Assembly (NCBI GenBank): GCA_021372555.1
Contig: JAJFUI010000085.1
Location: 1-58,094, forward strand
Direction of reading: 5' to 3'
From: Planctomycetaceae bacterium
GTDB taxonomy: Bacteria; Planctomycetota; Planctomycetia; Pirellulales; Thermoguttaceae
DNA length: 58,094 nt
A program made the translations under genes and the position numbers. The first letter of the stretch is position 1; each line of letters begins with the position of its first letter. Below, piece after piece: positions 25,587 through 33,894 of the stretch. A model generated the notes under the pieces. It did not search any database. It was not told where the DNA came from and saw only the letters and a list, made by a program, of their open reading frames with translations.

Positions 25587-27572
25587 ATGAAGCGATCCAC
25601 AACTGCAATCGTTGGCGTGGCGATTCTAGGCTTGGCCGCTGCAGGATACGGCATACACAGTAACCTCGTTCGCCCGTCGCGTCCCGTATCCAACCAGCAG
25701 CCCGTATTCACACCGGCACACCGCTTCGAGGCCATCGAGATCGAGACTACCGAGTACAGTCCGCCCAAGGTGCGCGCCGAGCCGGAACTGGTCGATGAGC
25801 AACTCAGCGAAAAGCATCCCAAGTTCGATGCGACGCTCGTCGACAGCCGACCGCTTCAGGGTTGGGAAGTCAACGCATCGGCCGCAGTCGTGTCGCTCGA
25901 CTGCCCAATGATAAAACCGGACGTTGAAGGCAAAATGCTCCTGCTTCGCCCTTCGTACGCCAAGGCCGTCAGGGCGGCGAAAGAAGAACATCGTGGCAAC
26001 GTTCTTCCAAGCGCGAACATGCTCGACGGCGCGGCGAAGCAGTTCGACGACGGGCTGTATGCCGCATTGGACCTGGCATGCTTCCAGGGCCAACTTGGCT
26101 TCGCGCCGGCCGCGCCGGAGTGGGTGGCGGCGGTGTTAGGGCGGTTGCCTGCGACGAGCCCCGCCCGGCCGTTCCTGGCGGCATCGTTGCAGTTGGCAGG
26201 CAAGGATGCGCAACTTACTTCCCGCGAAACGCAGGAAAAGGACCGCTTGCTCGCCGAGTTCGAACAGGACAAGACGGTCAGCAAGCCGATCGGATTCTAC
26301 GATTGGACGCCGGAACTGAAGCAAGTGTGGCGATTCTATCGCTTCTTGCAGTACGAGTTTACCGACGACACGCTGGAAGTCCCTCGCGATGTGGCGGCCG
26401 TCTTGAAAACGGACTCCAAGCTGCGGGAGACGTACCGGTCGATCAATGGTTTCTATGGGCGGTTGACCTGCCCGCTAATCTCTTTGCCGGTCGATCTGTT
26501 GATCGACGCGAATAAGAACCTGCCGGAGTTGGCAAAGCAGCATGGCGTGCGGCGCCCGTCCGTCGCAATCTTCCCACCATCGACCAGCCGCGAAACGGAA
26601 CTGTTCGAGCAGCTATTTCCCCAAGGCGTTCCGCCCAAAGCGAACCTGATGACGGAACTGATCCGCCGCATCCGCTCGGGCGAAGTCGAGTTGAAGCCCA
26701 GCAAGAGCGACGGTTGGTATCAGTACCAAGTGTATGCCCTGCAAACGCTGCTGCTGCCGTCCGACGGCCAGGAGAGGGACAAGCTATTGCTCATGGCCTC
26801 GTACAAAAAGCGGCTCGCCGAGGCATTCCAGGCGATGGTGACCAAGCGGCGGGAGACGCACGCGAGGCAGACCATGGAGTGCAAATCACTTGACTCGGAA
26901 GAGCCGGACGAAGCCGTTGTAGTATCTCCCCGGCTGCGAATTGAGCCCTGCGCGACCTTCTATCTCCGCACCGCCAGGGCGTACGCCTTCGTGCAGGACT
27001 TCCTGAGGGCGATGGTTGGCCAGCCGCGCCTCAGCGGACTCCACGGCCTGCGGCAAGGTGGCCAGCGGAAACTGGCGCTCGATGCCGAGTTGGACGCGAT
27101 CCGCCAACGTTTCTACGGCTTCTATCTCGTCGCTTGCGAGGACATCGGCATGAAGCCGCGGTTGCTCGACGACGAACTGGTGGACCAAGCGGCGGCCAAA
27201 CAGGCGGCGCTCAAATGGCTCGAAACGCTGGAAACCGATCCCGACGTGGCCTGCGACACCCGCGTTTCCGTGCCCATCTACGTCGACCCGATGCGCGGCA
27301 ACACGCGCATTTGGGCGACGCTTGGCGTCCGGCTGGCGCACTTGGAGGCGCGCTATGCGCGTCCGCCGCAGATCCGCCCAAAGGGCAAAGGCGGACCGTG
27401 GACGAAGGTCGAGCCTTGGCGACTCGACCAGAGCCGCTACGTCATTCCGGTGGATGACTTTGCTGAGATCGAGTTGCCTGGGCCCAATGTCCTCAGTCGC
27501 GAGGAACTTCGCTCGGCCTGCGACCGTTACGGCACAAAAGAAGCGATCGTCCGAGCGCTTTCGGGGCGGTAG
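25587..27572 (+). CDS. Exported protein of unknown function
   Basis: 661 residues from ATG 25587, preceded by GGAAGGA. Residues 5-25 (TTAIVGVAILGLAAAGYG) form a signal anchor or signal peptide. The rest is soluble, mixed alpha-helical, rich in charged residues, with Trp/Tyr-rich stretches such as FYDWTPELKQVWRFYRFLQYEF (about 258-280). I do not recognise a family or catalytic motif. It is divergent from the Tat oxidoreductase and convergent with the DUF6666-type gene, with a strong hairpin between the two ends. Confidence 0.8.
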   Translation: MKRSTTAIVGVAILGLAAAGYGIHSNLVRPSRPVSNQQPVFTPAHRFEAIEIETTEYSPPKVRAEPELVDEQLSEKHPKFDATLVDSRPLQGWEVNASAAVVSLDCPMIKPDVEGKMLLLRPSYAKAVRAAKEEHRGNVLPSANMLDGAAKQFDDGLYAALDLACFQGQLGFAPAAPEWVAAVLGRLPATSPARPFLAASLQLAGKDAQLTSRETQEKDRLLAEFEQDKTVSKPIGFYDWTPELKQVWRFYRFLQYEFTDDTLEVPRDVAAVLKTDSKLRETYRSINGFYGRLTCPLISLPVDLLIDANKNLPELAKQHGVRRPSVAIFPPSTSRETELFEQLFPQGVPPKANLMTELIRRIRSGEVELKPSKSDGWYQYQVYALQTLLLPSDGQERDKLLLMASYKKRLAEAFQAMVTKRRETHARQTMECKSLDSEEPDEAVVVSPRLRIEPCATFYLRTARAYAFVQDFLRAMVGQPRLSGLHGLRQGGQRKLALDAELDAIRQRFYGFYLVACEDIGMKPRLLDDELVDQAAAKQAALKWLETLETDPDVACDTRVSVPIYVDPMRGNTRIWATLGVRLAHLEARYARPPQIRPKGKGGPWTKVEPWRLDQSRYVIPVDDFAEIELPGPNVLSREELRSACDRYGTKEAIVRALSGR

Positions 27573-27600
27573 GCGTCGAAGCGGGCGACTCTGAGACGCG

Positions 27601-27624
27601 AGGACGGATTCGGAAATCCGTCCT
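27601..27624. terminator. Bidirectional hairpin between convergent genes
   Basis: Perfect 10-bp stem AGGACGGATT / AATCCGTCCT with loop CGGA, 29 bases after one stop codon and 35 before the other. There is no U-tract on either strand, so it may act with Rho or be a REP-like palindrome. Confidence 0.55.
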
Positions 27625-27658
27625 ACGGGTCTGCCTCTCCGCTCACGACTCTCGGCTA

Positions 27659-29098
27659 CTACTTCGCTAGCCGGTCAACCATGAACAGCGAGTTGTCGGC
27701 CACGTTGAACATCGGCCGGTACGGGTTCGAGTTCTCGCAAGTGGCCTTCTGGCCCGGGTACCAAACCAACTGCATCACAAAGCCCCACGACTCGCGAGGA
27801 GTCACGGACGGATCGGCGGCGTCGTTCTTGCCGCGTTTCGGGATGCGGTAGTTGATCTCGTTCTGCAGGGCGAAACCCTTGCCGAGCGGGACCCACACTT
27901 CGGCGCCGAACAGACCGTCGCCCGTGCCGGTGGCTCCGCCGAAGATCCGGCCGTTGCCGCCGCACTCGAACTTCTGCCGCACGTAGAGGCAGAACATGTC
28001 GGTCGGGTCGAGCTTGCCGTCGATCACGCGGTCGCGATCGGAGGAGACGCCGTAGGCGCCGAAGTAGCCCAGTTCCCAGGTGTTGTCGATCAGGTAGCTG
28101 GTTTCACTGCGAATCTGCTGCAGGTTCGCGTTGCTGACGTAGATGTCGTGCAGGTAGTCGTAGGCAACGCCCCACTGGAAGCCGTTGCATTCCGCACGGC
28201 GGAAGATCGCGGCCGTGGCGAAGTATTGCTTCCGATACGGAGCGCTGACGGTGGTGTTGTCCTCAAGCACCAGCGCCTTCGCGCCGGAAAAATCGCTTTG
28301 GACGAAGTTGGCGCCGATCTGATAGCCGCAACCCCAGGGGTCGCCGAGCGGACGGGCGAGGTTCAAACCCTCGTTCATGCCGAAGTTGCCGTTCGTGCCG
28401 CGATCCAACGGACCCTTGAACGCGTCGCCGCCCATGAAGACCGACAGACCATGGAGCCAAGGGCCGCAACAGCCGTCGAAGATGGGCCAGTCGCAGCAGC
28501 CATCGCCACATCGGCCGCACGGTCCGCAGTCGCCACATTCGCCGCAGTCATCGCACGGCTCACCGCCCATGCTTTCCATGCCGCCCATGCCGGCGAAGCC
28601 CTCGTCGACGACTTCGCCTTCTTGGGCCAATGGCTCGAACTGCGTTCCGGGCGGAATGACTTCGGGACCGCGGTGCGGTACGGCTGCGCCCGGTCGGGTG
28701 GAGCGAATCGCTGGACCCGGCTGGACCGGCATCGGTTCGCCGACGACGGTGTCTTGGTCGTACGATGTCCGCCGCGCGGAATGGTACACGCCGCCCGATC
28801 GCGGCTCTTGCATTGGCCGTCGTGGCGGCTGGTTCATCGGCTGGGCCGGTCGCTGCACGGCCGGCTGGCCGTTCTGCTGCTGCCAATTAAGCGGACGTCG
28901 GAGGGTTCGCTCTTCCCAGTCCACCGGAGCAACGTCCTCGTCAACGCGGCGAGAAGCTTGTCCGGAGGTGTTGTTGTCGTCGGAGAGGGACGACTTGGCC
29001 GGCTGCCACGACTGAGCGTTGGCGGATTGGAGTAGCCCAACGGCCATCACGCCAGAAATCAGGGTGCCGAGGAGCCAGGTTTTGTTGACGCTCATCAT
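27659..29098 (-). CDS. DUF6666-type secreted beta-rich protein with Cys cluster
   Basis: About 479 residues from ATG 29098, with GGAGG five bases upstream; the ATG at 29110 overlaps that site and is unlikely. A signal peptide ends near SANA. Residues about 30-170 are Pro/Gln/Arg-rich and disordered. At about 185-215 a cluster of cysteines occurs (CDDCGECGDCGPCGRCGDGC). From 220 on the pattern of aromatic/Gly alternating strands suggests an outer-membrane beta-barrel or a surface protein, as in the planctomycete DUF6666 group; this assignment is from memory. Function is unknown. Confidence 0.78.
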   Translation of the reverse strand: MMSVNKTWLLGTLISGVMAVGLLQSANAQSWQPAKSSLSDDNNTSGQASRRVDEDVAPVDWEERTLRRPLNWQQQNGQPAVQRPAQPMNQPPRRPMQEPRSGGVYHSARRTSYDQDTVVGEPMPVQPGPAIRSTRPGAAVPHRGPEVIPPGTQFEPLAQEGEVVDEGFAGMGGMESMGGEPCDDCGECGDCGPCGRCGDGCCDWPIFDGCCGPWLHGLSVFMGGDAFKGPLDRGTNGNFGMNEGLNLARPLGDPWGCGYQIGANFVQSDFSGAKALVLEDNTTVSAPYRKQYFATAAIFRRAECNGFQWGVAYDYLHDIYVSNANLQQIRSETSYLIDNTWELGYFGAYGVSSDRDRVIDGKLDPTDMFCLYVRQKFECGGNGRIFGGATGTGDGLFGAEVWVPLGKGFALQNEINYRIPKRGKNDAADPSVTPRESWGFVMQLVWYPGQKATCENSNPYRPMFNVADNSLFMVDRLAK

Positions 29099-29455
29099 CG
29101 CAGCCTCCAACCAGGGGGAAGTCCACGGAGCCTCTGGGCCCAGTCGTAGACGGCAGATTTATCGGATAGTGCCCATTTAGAACTTTCGTCAAACTCGAAA
29201 TAATCAGAAAACCCAACGCAGAGCCCCCAGAGCGCCACATTGAAACGTCAATCTTGGTTTCACGAGCTGGAACTTGGGGGCCCAACGGCGGACAATGCCT
29301 TGGGCGGGGGCGACGATCGCACGCCCGCCGGCGAATCGCTGATAGCAGCGTGGGCGGATGACCTTGGCAGCCCCCAAGGGAGTTGGCCATAATACCGGCC
29401 TGGATTCGACACGCCCTTTGACTACCACTCATCTTTTTCCGAGCAACGATCTGCA
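29099..29455. other. Divergent intergenic region
   Basis: About 357 bases between the DUF6666-type gene and the nucleotidyltransferase gene. A possible minus-strand promoter (TTGACG at 29187-29192, 18-bp spacer, TATCCG) precedes the first, but its -10 is poor. Nothing else was recognised. Confidence 0.35.
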
Positions 29456-30262
29456 ATGAACAAAATCGTCGTCCTCGCCCGTGGTTTGGGAACGCGCATG
29501 CGCCGTAATGATGGTGACGCCAAGCTTGATGGGCGTCAGGCGGCCATTGCGGAGACCGGCGTCAAGGCGCTCATCCCCATCGGTCGGCCGTTCCTCGACT
29601 ACGTGCTGTCGGCGGCAGCGGACGCCGGTTATCGCCACGCCTGTCTGGTGATTGGGCCGGAACAGGAAGCGATTCGGAAGCACTACAGCGAGGTGAAGGC
29701 CGAACGCCTCGACTTCACGTTTGCCAACCAGGCGGAGCCAAAGGGCACGGCCGACGCCGTAGCAGCCGCCGAACAATTCGCCGACGGCGATCCGTTTGCG
29801 GTGATCAATTCGGACAACTATTACCCGGTCGAATCGCTCCGCCGGCTCCGCGAGCAGTCGGGCTCCGCCGTCGCGCTTTTTGAGCGCGATGCGATGCTGG
29901 CCGGCGGCAATCTCAGTCCCGAACGCGTCAGCAAGTTTGCCGTGGCGACGATCGATGTCCTCGGAAATCTGGAGCGGATTCTCGAAAAACCGAGCGAGGC
30001 CACGATCGCTACGTTGCCGCAACCGCTTTGGCTCAGCATGAACTGCTGGCGATTCAGCCCATCCATTTTCAAGGCGTGCCGGGCGATCAAGCCATCGGCT
30101 CGTGGTGAATACGAGATCCCCGACGCGGTGCAGCACGTCATGCATACACTGGGCGAACCGTTTTCGGCCGTGCAGATTCGCGCCGCAGTGCTCGACATGA
30201 CCAGTCGGGCCGACATCGCCAATGTCGCCGCGCTGCTCAAGAACGTGGAGGTACGGCTGTGA
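29456..30262 (+). CDS. NDP-sugar nucleotidyltransferase
   Basis: 268 residues. The N-terminal pyrophosphorylase signature is ARGLGTRMR followed by GVKALIPIGRPFLDYVL, and the metal-binding segment is FAVINSDNYYP (about 118-128). Family enzymes transfer NMP from NTP to a sugar-1-phosphate, releasing pyrophosphate. Its stop codon overlaps the GTG of the sugar kinase gene (GTGA), so the two products are translationally coupled and likely act in sequence: the kinase makes a sugar-1-phosphate, this enzyme activates it. The sugar and nucleotide are not evident. Confidence 0.9.
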   Translation: MNKIVVLARGLGTRMRRNDGDAKLDGRQAAIAETGVKALIPIGRPFLDYVLSAAADAGYRHACLVIGPEQEAIRKHYSEVKAERLDFTFANQAEPKGTADAVAAAEQFADGDPFAVINSDNYYPVESLRRLREQSGSAVALFERDAMLAGGNLSPERVSKFAVATIDVLGNLERILEKPSEATIATLPQPLWLSMNCWRFSPSIFKACRAIKPSARGEYEIPDAVQHVMHTLGEPFSAVQIRAAVLDMTSRADIANVAALLKNVEVRL

Positions 30263-31764
30263 TCGACCTGTCCTTCGCCGGAGCACTCGACCATGCAGAG
30301 GAACTAGTCGAGACGCTTTCGACGACTGGGCTGAGCCCCAGGGCGTGCCAATCGAAGTCGCGGCTGATGGCGCGCGCAGCCTCGGCCCTGGCATCCGCGG
30401 CAGGGGCCGATCTTGGCCGTCCCATGGGTTTCTTCGTGCCGGGGCGGATTGAGGTCCTGGGGAAACACACCGACTATGCCGGTGGCCGGACGATGGTGTC
30501 CGCCGTGGAACGCGGCTTTTGCGTCGCAGCGCTGCCGCGCGACGACCACCAGGTCGTCGTGATCGACGCCGCCAGTGGCGACACCATTTTGTTTACGGCC
30601 GGGCCAAGTCTGACACCGCAGCCGGGCTCGTGGTCGAATTACCCGATGACGGTTGCCCGACGGGTGGCCAGAAACTTCGAGGGCGCCACGCGCGGCGCGT
30701 GGATTTCCTTGGCCAGCGACCTGCCGCCGGCTGCCGGAATGAGCAGTTCCAGCGCGCTAATGATAAGCGTCTTTCTGGTCCTGGCCCAGGTGAATCGGCT
30801 TGCCGACCGAAACGAGTATTGGCACAACATCGGCAACGATATCGATCTGGCCGGCTACCTGGGAGCCATCGAGAACGGCGGTAGTTTTGGCACGCTCAGT
30901 GGCGACCGCGGGGTCGGCACGTTCGGCGGCAGCGAGGACCACACCGCGATGCTCAACGCCGAGCCGGGCTGCATCACTCAGTTTGCGTATTGCCCAACCG
31001 AGTTCGAGAAACTCGTGCCGCTGCCGCCAGGCTACATGTTTGCCGTCGCCACGAGCGGAGTGACCGCCGAAAAGACCGGCGCGGCGATGGAGAAGTACAA
31101 CACCGCCTCTCGGCTCGCTCGCGCGCTGGTCGAACTTTGGTGCAAACGAACTGGTCGTTCCGATCCGCACTTGGCCGCTGCATTAGGCAGTTCGCCCGAC
31201 GCGGCCGATCGACTGAGGACAATGGTGCAAGAGACCGCCTGCGAGGACTTGCCCGCGCTAAATGGCCACATGGCCTGGGCGGAAGCGGCCAACGCAACAG
31301 TCTTCTCGACAGCGGTGGCCAGCGCGGGCGGTAGTGCAACCGCCGCGGCGGGAGAAGCGGAGTCGTTGCCACCGCACCAACGCGCGATGCTGGCGCGGCT
31401 CGAACATTTTATTCTCGAGAGCGGCGAGATCATTCCGGCTGCCAGCGATGCGCTGGACGGTGGCGACCTGCGGCTCTTCGGGCGTCTGGTCGACCGCTCG
31501 CAACGCGGAGCCGAACAACTGCTTGGCAATCAGGTGCCGGAGACGGCGTTCTTGGCGGCGTCCGCGCGCCGGCTTGGCGCGGTGGCGGCATCGGCGTTCG
31601 GGGCCGGCTTCGGCGGCAGCATTTGGGCAATGATCGAAGCGACTCGGGCCGAAGCGTTTCTTGACGATTGGGCTCACGCGTATCGGCAGGAGTTCCCGCA
31701 GCACGAATCCGCGAGCCGCTTCTTCGCCACCCCTGCGGGGCCTGCGGCATTTCGCATCTGCTAG
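30259..31764 (+). CDS. GHMP sugar kinase, galactokinase-like
   Basis: 501 residues starting with GTG in a 4-base overlap with the preceding gene. Motif 1 PGRIEVLGKHTDYAGG (about residues 56-71), motif 2 LPPAAGMSSSSAL (about 155-167) and motif 3 SAFGAGFGGSIWAM (near 452-465) define the galactokinase/GHMP fold. In galactokinases motif 1 reads G-E-H-x-D-Y; here the Glu that contacts the sugar is Lys (GKHTDY). The protein is also longer than the usual ~390 residues. It therefore is probably a sugar-1-kinase with a substrate other than galactose. The neighbouring nucleotidyltransferase fits a salvage pathway to an NDP-sugar. Confidence 0.9.
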   Translation: MIDLSFAGALDHAEELVETLSTTGLSPRACQSKSRLMARAASALASAAGADLGRPMGFFVPGRIEVLGKHTDYAGGRTMVSAVERGFCVAALPRDDHQVVVIDAASGDTILFTAGPSLTPQPGSWSNYPMTVARRVARNFEGATRGAWISLASDLPPAAGMSSSSALMISVFLVLAQVNRLADRNEYWHNIGNDIDLAGYLGAIENGGSFGTLSGDRGVGTFGGSEDHTAMLNAEPGCITQFAYCPTEFEKLVPLPPGYMFAVATSGVTAEKTGAAMEKYNTASRLARALVELWCKRTGRSDPHLAAALGSSPDAADRLRTMVQETACEDLPALNGHMAWAEAANATVFSTAVASAGGSATAAAGEAESLPPHQRAMLARLEHFILESGEIIPAASDALDGGDLRLFGRLVDRSQRGAEQLLGNQVPETAFLAASARRLGAVAASAFGAGFGGSIWAMIEATRAEAFLDDWAHAYRQEFPQHESASRFFATPAGPAAFRIC

Positions 31765-31770
31765 ACAGGC

Positions 31771-33114
31771 TTAACGCGTGCCTGAACGAAGCGTCTCGAC
31801 AGTTTGGCTGGCGTACGCTTTCGAATTCTTGGCAAACCGTTGCAGCGAGGCTTCGCTCGAGAACAGATAGACGCGGTTGGCAAAGACGACGCCGTACTTA
31901 CGGCTGCCTGGCACGGCTTGGCCCTGTTCAACAGCCAACACGACGTCATTGCCGGAGATGACCGGGGCGTAGCGGTCGGGGTCGACGAAGAAGCGACGCT
32001 GTTGCTCTGGCCCCGCAAACAGGTAGGTCCGCCCACGGTGAACGACGCCCCAGCGACGGTCGCCGGGGACCCATTTTTGCTGCTCGCATAGCGACACGGG
32101 GCAATAACCATCCAGGCCAAGCGGCGGATTCATGGCGGGCGCCGCGGGCGACACTGGACCGCCGACGCCCTGTGAGGGGCTCACCAGCGGAGCCATCGGC
32201 TGAACAGCGGACACCGGATTTCCACCGTTCGGAGCCACAGGCGCAATGTTTGCGTCGCGAGGCGGCTGCGGCAAGGCAGGCGCGGACGGGGCGCCGTATG
32301 GCGGCGCTGCGGGCACCGAAATCGCGGGCTGCCCAACCGGCTGCGCGGAACCGACCGCGGCTTGTCCATACCCTGACGGCTGCCCACCGATTGGCGGCTG
32401 ATTTGCCGGTGGCTGATTTACGGGTCGTTGATTCATCTGACCGAGCAGTGGCGGCTGGGCCGTTACCGGTGGTTGACCAATCGGCACTACGACCGGATTC
32501 GTTGGCTGCGTGCTAGCGACTGGTGGCTGGCTTATCGGTGCGGGCAATGCCGGCTGCTCGGTTCGCGGCGGGTTGGCGTAGCGGTTGTCGGCCACGGCAA
32601 GGGGTGGTTGGCCCAAGGGCTGGCTTGTCGCGAGACTTGGTGGAGCGGCCGGGCCGCCAGGCACCTGGGCGTACATCGCCGTTTGATGTTGCTTGGTGTT
32701 GGCAGCGACTCGGCTCAAGAGGGCGACGTATTGCACCGCATCCATCCGATTCGGAACCGTTTCGATCGGGCGACCATCGGGGAGCGCAATGACCGTCGTG
32801 GGCAATCGCGCTACACCGTACTTCTTGGCGGTCGACGGGAAATTGTCGGCGTTGATCTTCACCGGCACGTAGTCGGCGGCCAGCGCTGCGATCACCGGCG
32901 GTTGGGGGAATACTTGTGCCTCCATCCACTTGCAATGCTCGCACCACGGGGCCGAAAAGTGGATCAACACCAGCCGGTTCGTTTGGGCGGCGACCCGCTG
33001 GGCGGCTTCAAGCGTCGGCTCCCAACGGACTGTCGGTTGCTGTTGGGCCCAAGTGACCGAAGTTGGCAAGAGGCTCGCTGCAAGAAGGCAGACCATGACG
33101 TTTATTGTGCGCAT
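31771..33114 (-). CDS. Secreted thioredoxin-like protein with YHS-like repeats
   Basis: 447 residues from ATG 33114 (MRTINVMVCLLAASLLP), with AGGGAAA upstream. Order: signal peptide (about 1-23), thioredoxin fold with active site APWCEHCKWME (about 50-60), a Pro/Gln-rich linker of about 200 residues full of Q-P-P-x-x-Q-P units, and two copies of a YHS-like module (YCPVSLCEQQKWVPGDRRWG ... YLFAGPEQQRRFF, then GVVFANRVYLFSSEASLQRF). The CXXC suggests periplasmic thiol-disulfide exchange; YHS domains are often tied to metal handling, and the Pro-rich spacer probably spans the envelope. It is convergent with the kinase gene with a 6-base gap. Confidence 0.86.
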   Translation of the reverse strand: MRTINVMVCLLAASLLPTSVTWAQQQPTVRWEPTLEAAQRVAAQTNRLVLIHFSAPWCEHCKWMEAQVFPQPPVIAALAADYVPVKINADNFPSTAKKYGVARLPTTVIALPDGRPIETVPNRMDAVQYVALLSRVAANTKQHQTAMYAQVPGGPAAPPSLATSQPLGQPPLAVADNRYANPPRTEQPALPAPISQPPVASTQPTNPVVVPIGQPPVTAQPPLLGQMNQRPVNQPPANQPPIGGQPSGYGQAAVGSAQPVGQPAISVPAAPPYGAPSAPALPQPPRDANIAPVAPNGGNPVSAVQPMAPLVSPSQGVGGPVSPAAPAMNPPLGLDGYCPVSLCEQQKWVPGDRRWGVVHRGRTYLFAGPEQQRRFFVDPDRYAPVISGNDVVLAVEQGQAVPGSRKYGVVFANRVYLFSSEASLQRFAKNSKAYASQTVETLRSGTR

Positions 33115-33397
33115 TTTCCCTATCCTCACGATAAGAGGCGTGCAGCATTGGGCCACGTCGTCTAGTATCGGTGGGGAGGGAGCCACAGGTGCGGAAAACT
33201 GTGTCGGGAATGCCGGAATTTCCTTGTATGCGGAATTAAACGGTCAATGATGGCTCGCGGCGAGACCCGGCGCCGGCCCGCACGGCGGCAAGCTGGGACG
33301 ATTCGGCTAGGAAGAAGTTGGGTTGAACTTGCCGATTAGCAATAGCGGTGTAGAATATACCGTTGAGTTGGTTGGGCAGAAACCTGTTCCGCACCAC

Positions 33398-33425
33398 TTG
33401 ACACCGGTTCGAGTGCGGTTAAGAT
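33398..33425 (+). promoter_or_regulatory. Near-consensus sigma70 promoter of rho
   Basis: TTGACA (33398-33403), 16-bp spacer, TAAGAT (33420-33425). It points to rho and implies a 5' leader of about 460 bases. Confidence 0.72.
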
Positions 33426-33894
33426 ACGATTATTCGAGTGCTGCCTGGCAGGCAGGCGTTCTTGGCCCTGGATCTGAACTTGATCGGGCTACCCGGGTGA
33501 AAAGGGAGTGTGTTCCCGGCGAAGGCATATAAACGCCTCTCGACCCCAAAGCTTTCTGCTGCGGACCATAGAAGGTTCTCGGTGTCCCTTTGGAAAGCCG
33601 TTTGCTTAGGCGCGAAGTGGAGTTCCGTTCTGTTGCCGAAAGACCGCGTGAGGTGAATGGCCAAGTAGGCGTCTCCCTCCGATGGTTAGAAAGAATCGTG
33701 GGACGTTGCTGCGTCCCATGGCGTCGCTACTAGATGCACGGCGTAGCACATCGCCGCACGCGAAGTGACTTCTTAAATTGTGGACGCCCGGTTCCCAAGA
33801 CGGGCGTCGGCTCTTTGTGGTGGCTTGGGAGCACTTATTGCCAGTCGCGGTCTCTTACATACGACCGCGCAATTCACGGATCGCATTAGGTATC
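33426..33894 (+). promoter_or_regulatory. Long structured rho leader
   Basis: About 465 bases between the promoter and the Rho start, with no credible gene. Structures seen: a possible three-way junction at 33454-33538 (closing stem AGGCGTT/AACGCCT; hairpin 33465-33489 with GCCC/GGGC and GATC/GATC; hairpin 33493-33519 with CCGGG/CCCGG); a 7-bp hairpin TGGGACG-TTGCTG-CGTCCCA at 33699-33718; and an 8-bp hairpin GACGCCCG/CGGGCGTC at 33783-33808 followed by a T-rich stretch (CTCTTTG). In Escherichia coli and other bacteria rho is autoregulated in its leader by Rho-dependent attenuation, which would suit this arrangement. The 280 bases between the preceding gene and the promoter show nothing further. 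Confidence 0.6.

Noticed and set aside
33465-33505. TPP-riboswitch-like core (TGAACTTGATC followed by GGGA) in the rho leader
   Set aside because: The needed CTGAGA segment and the GGATAAT-GCC core are missing, and rho is not a thiamine gene.
33323-33532. 69-codon open frame in the rho leader region
   Set aside because: It spans the promoter hexamers, has no ribosome site and its translation has no protein-like features.
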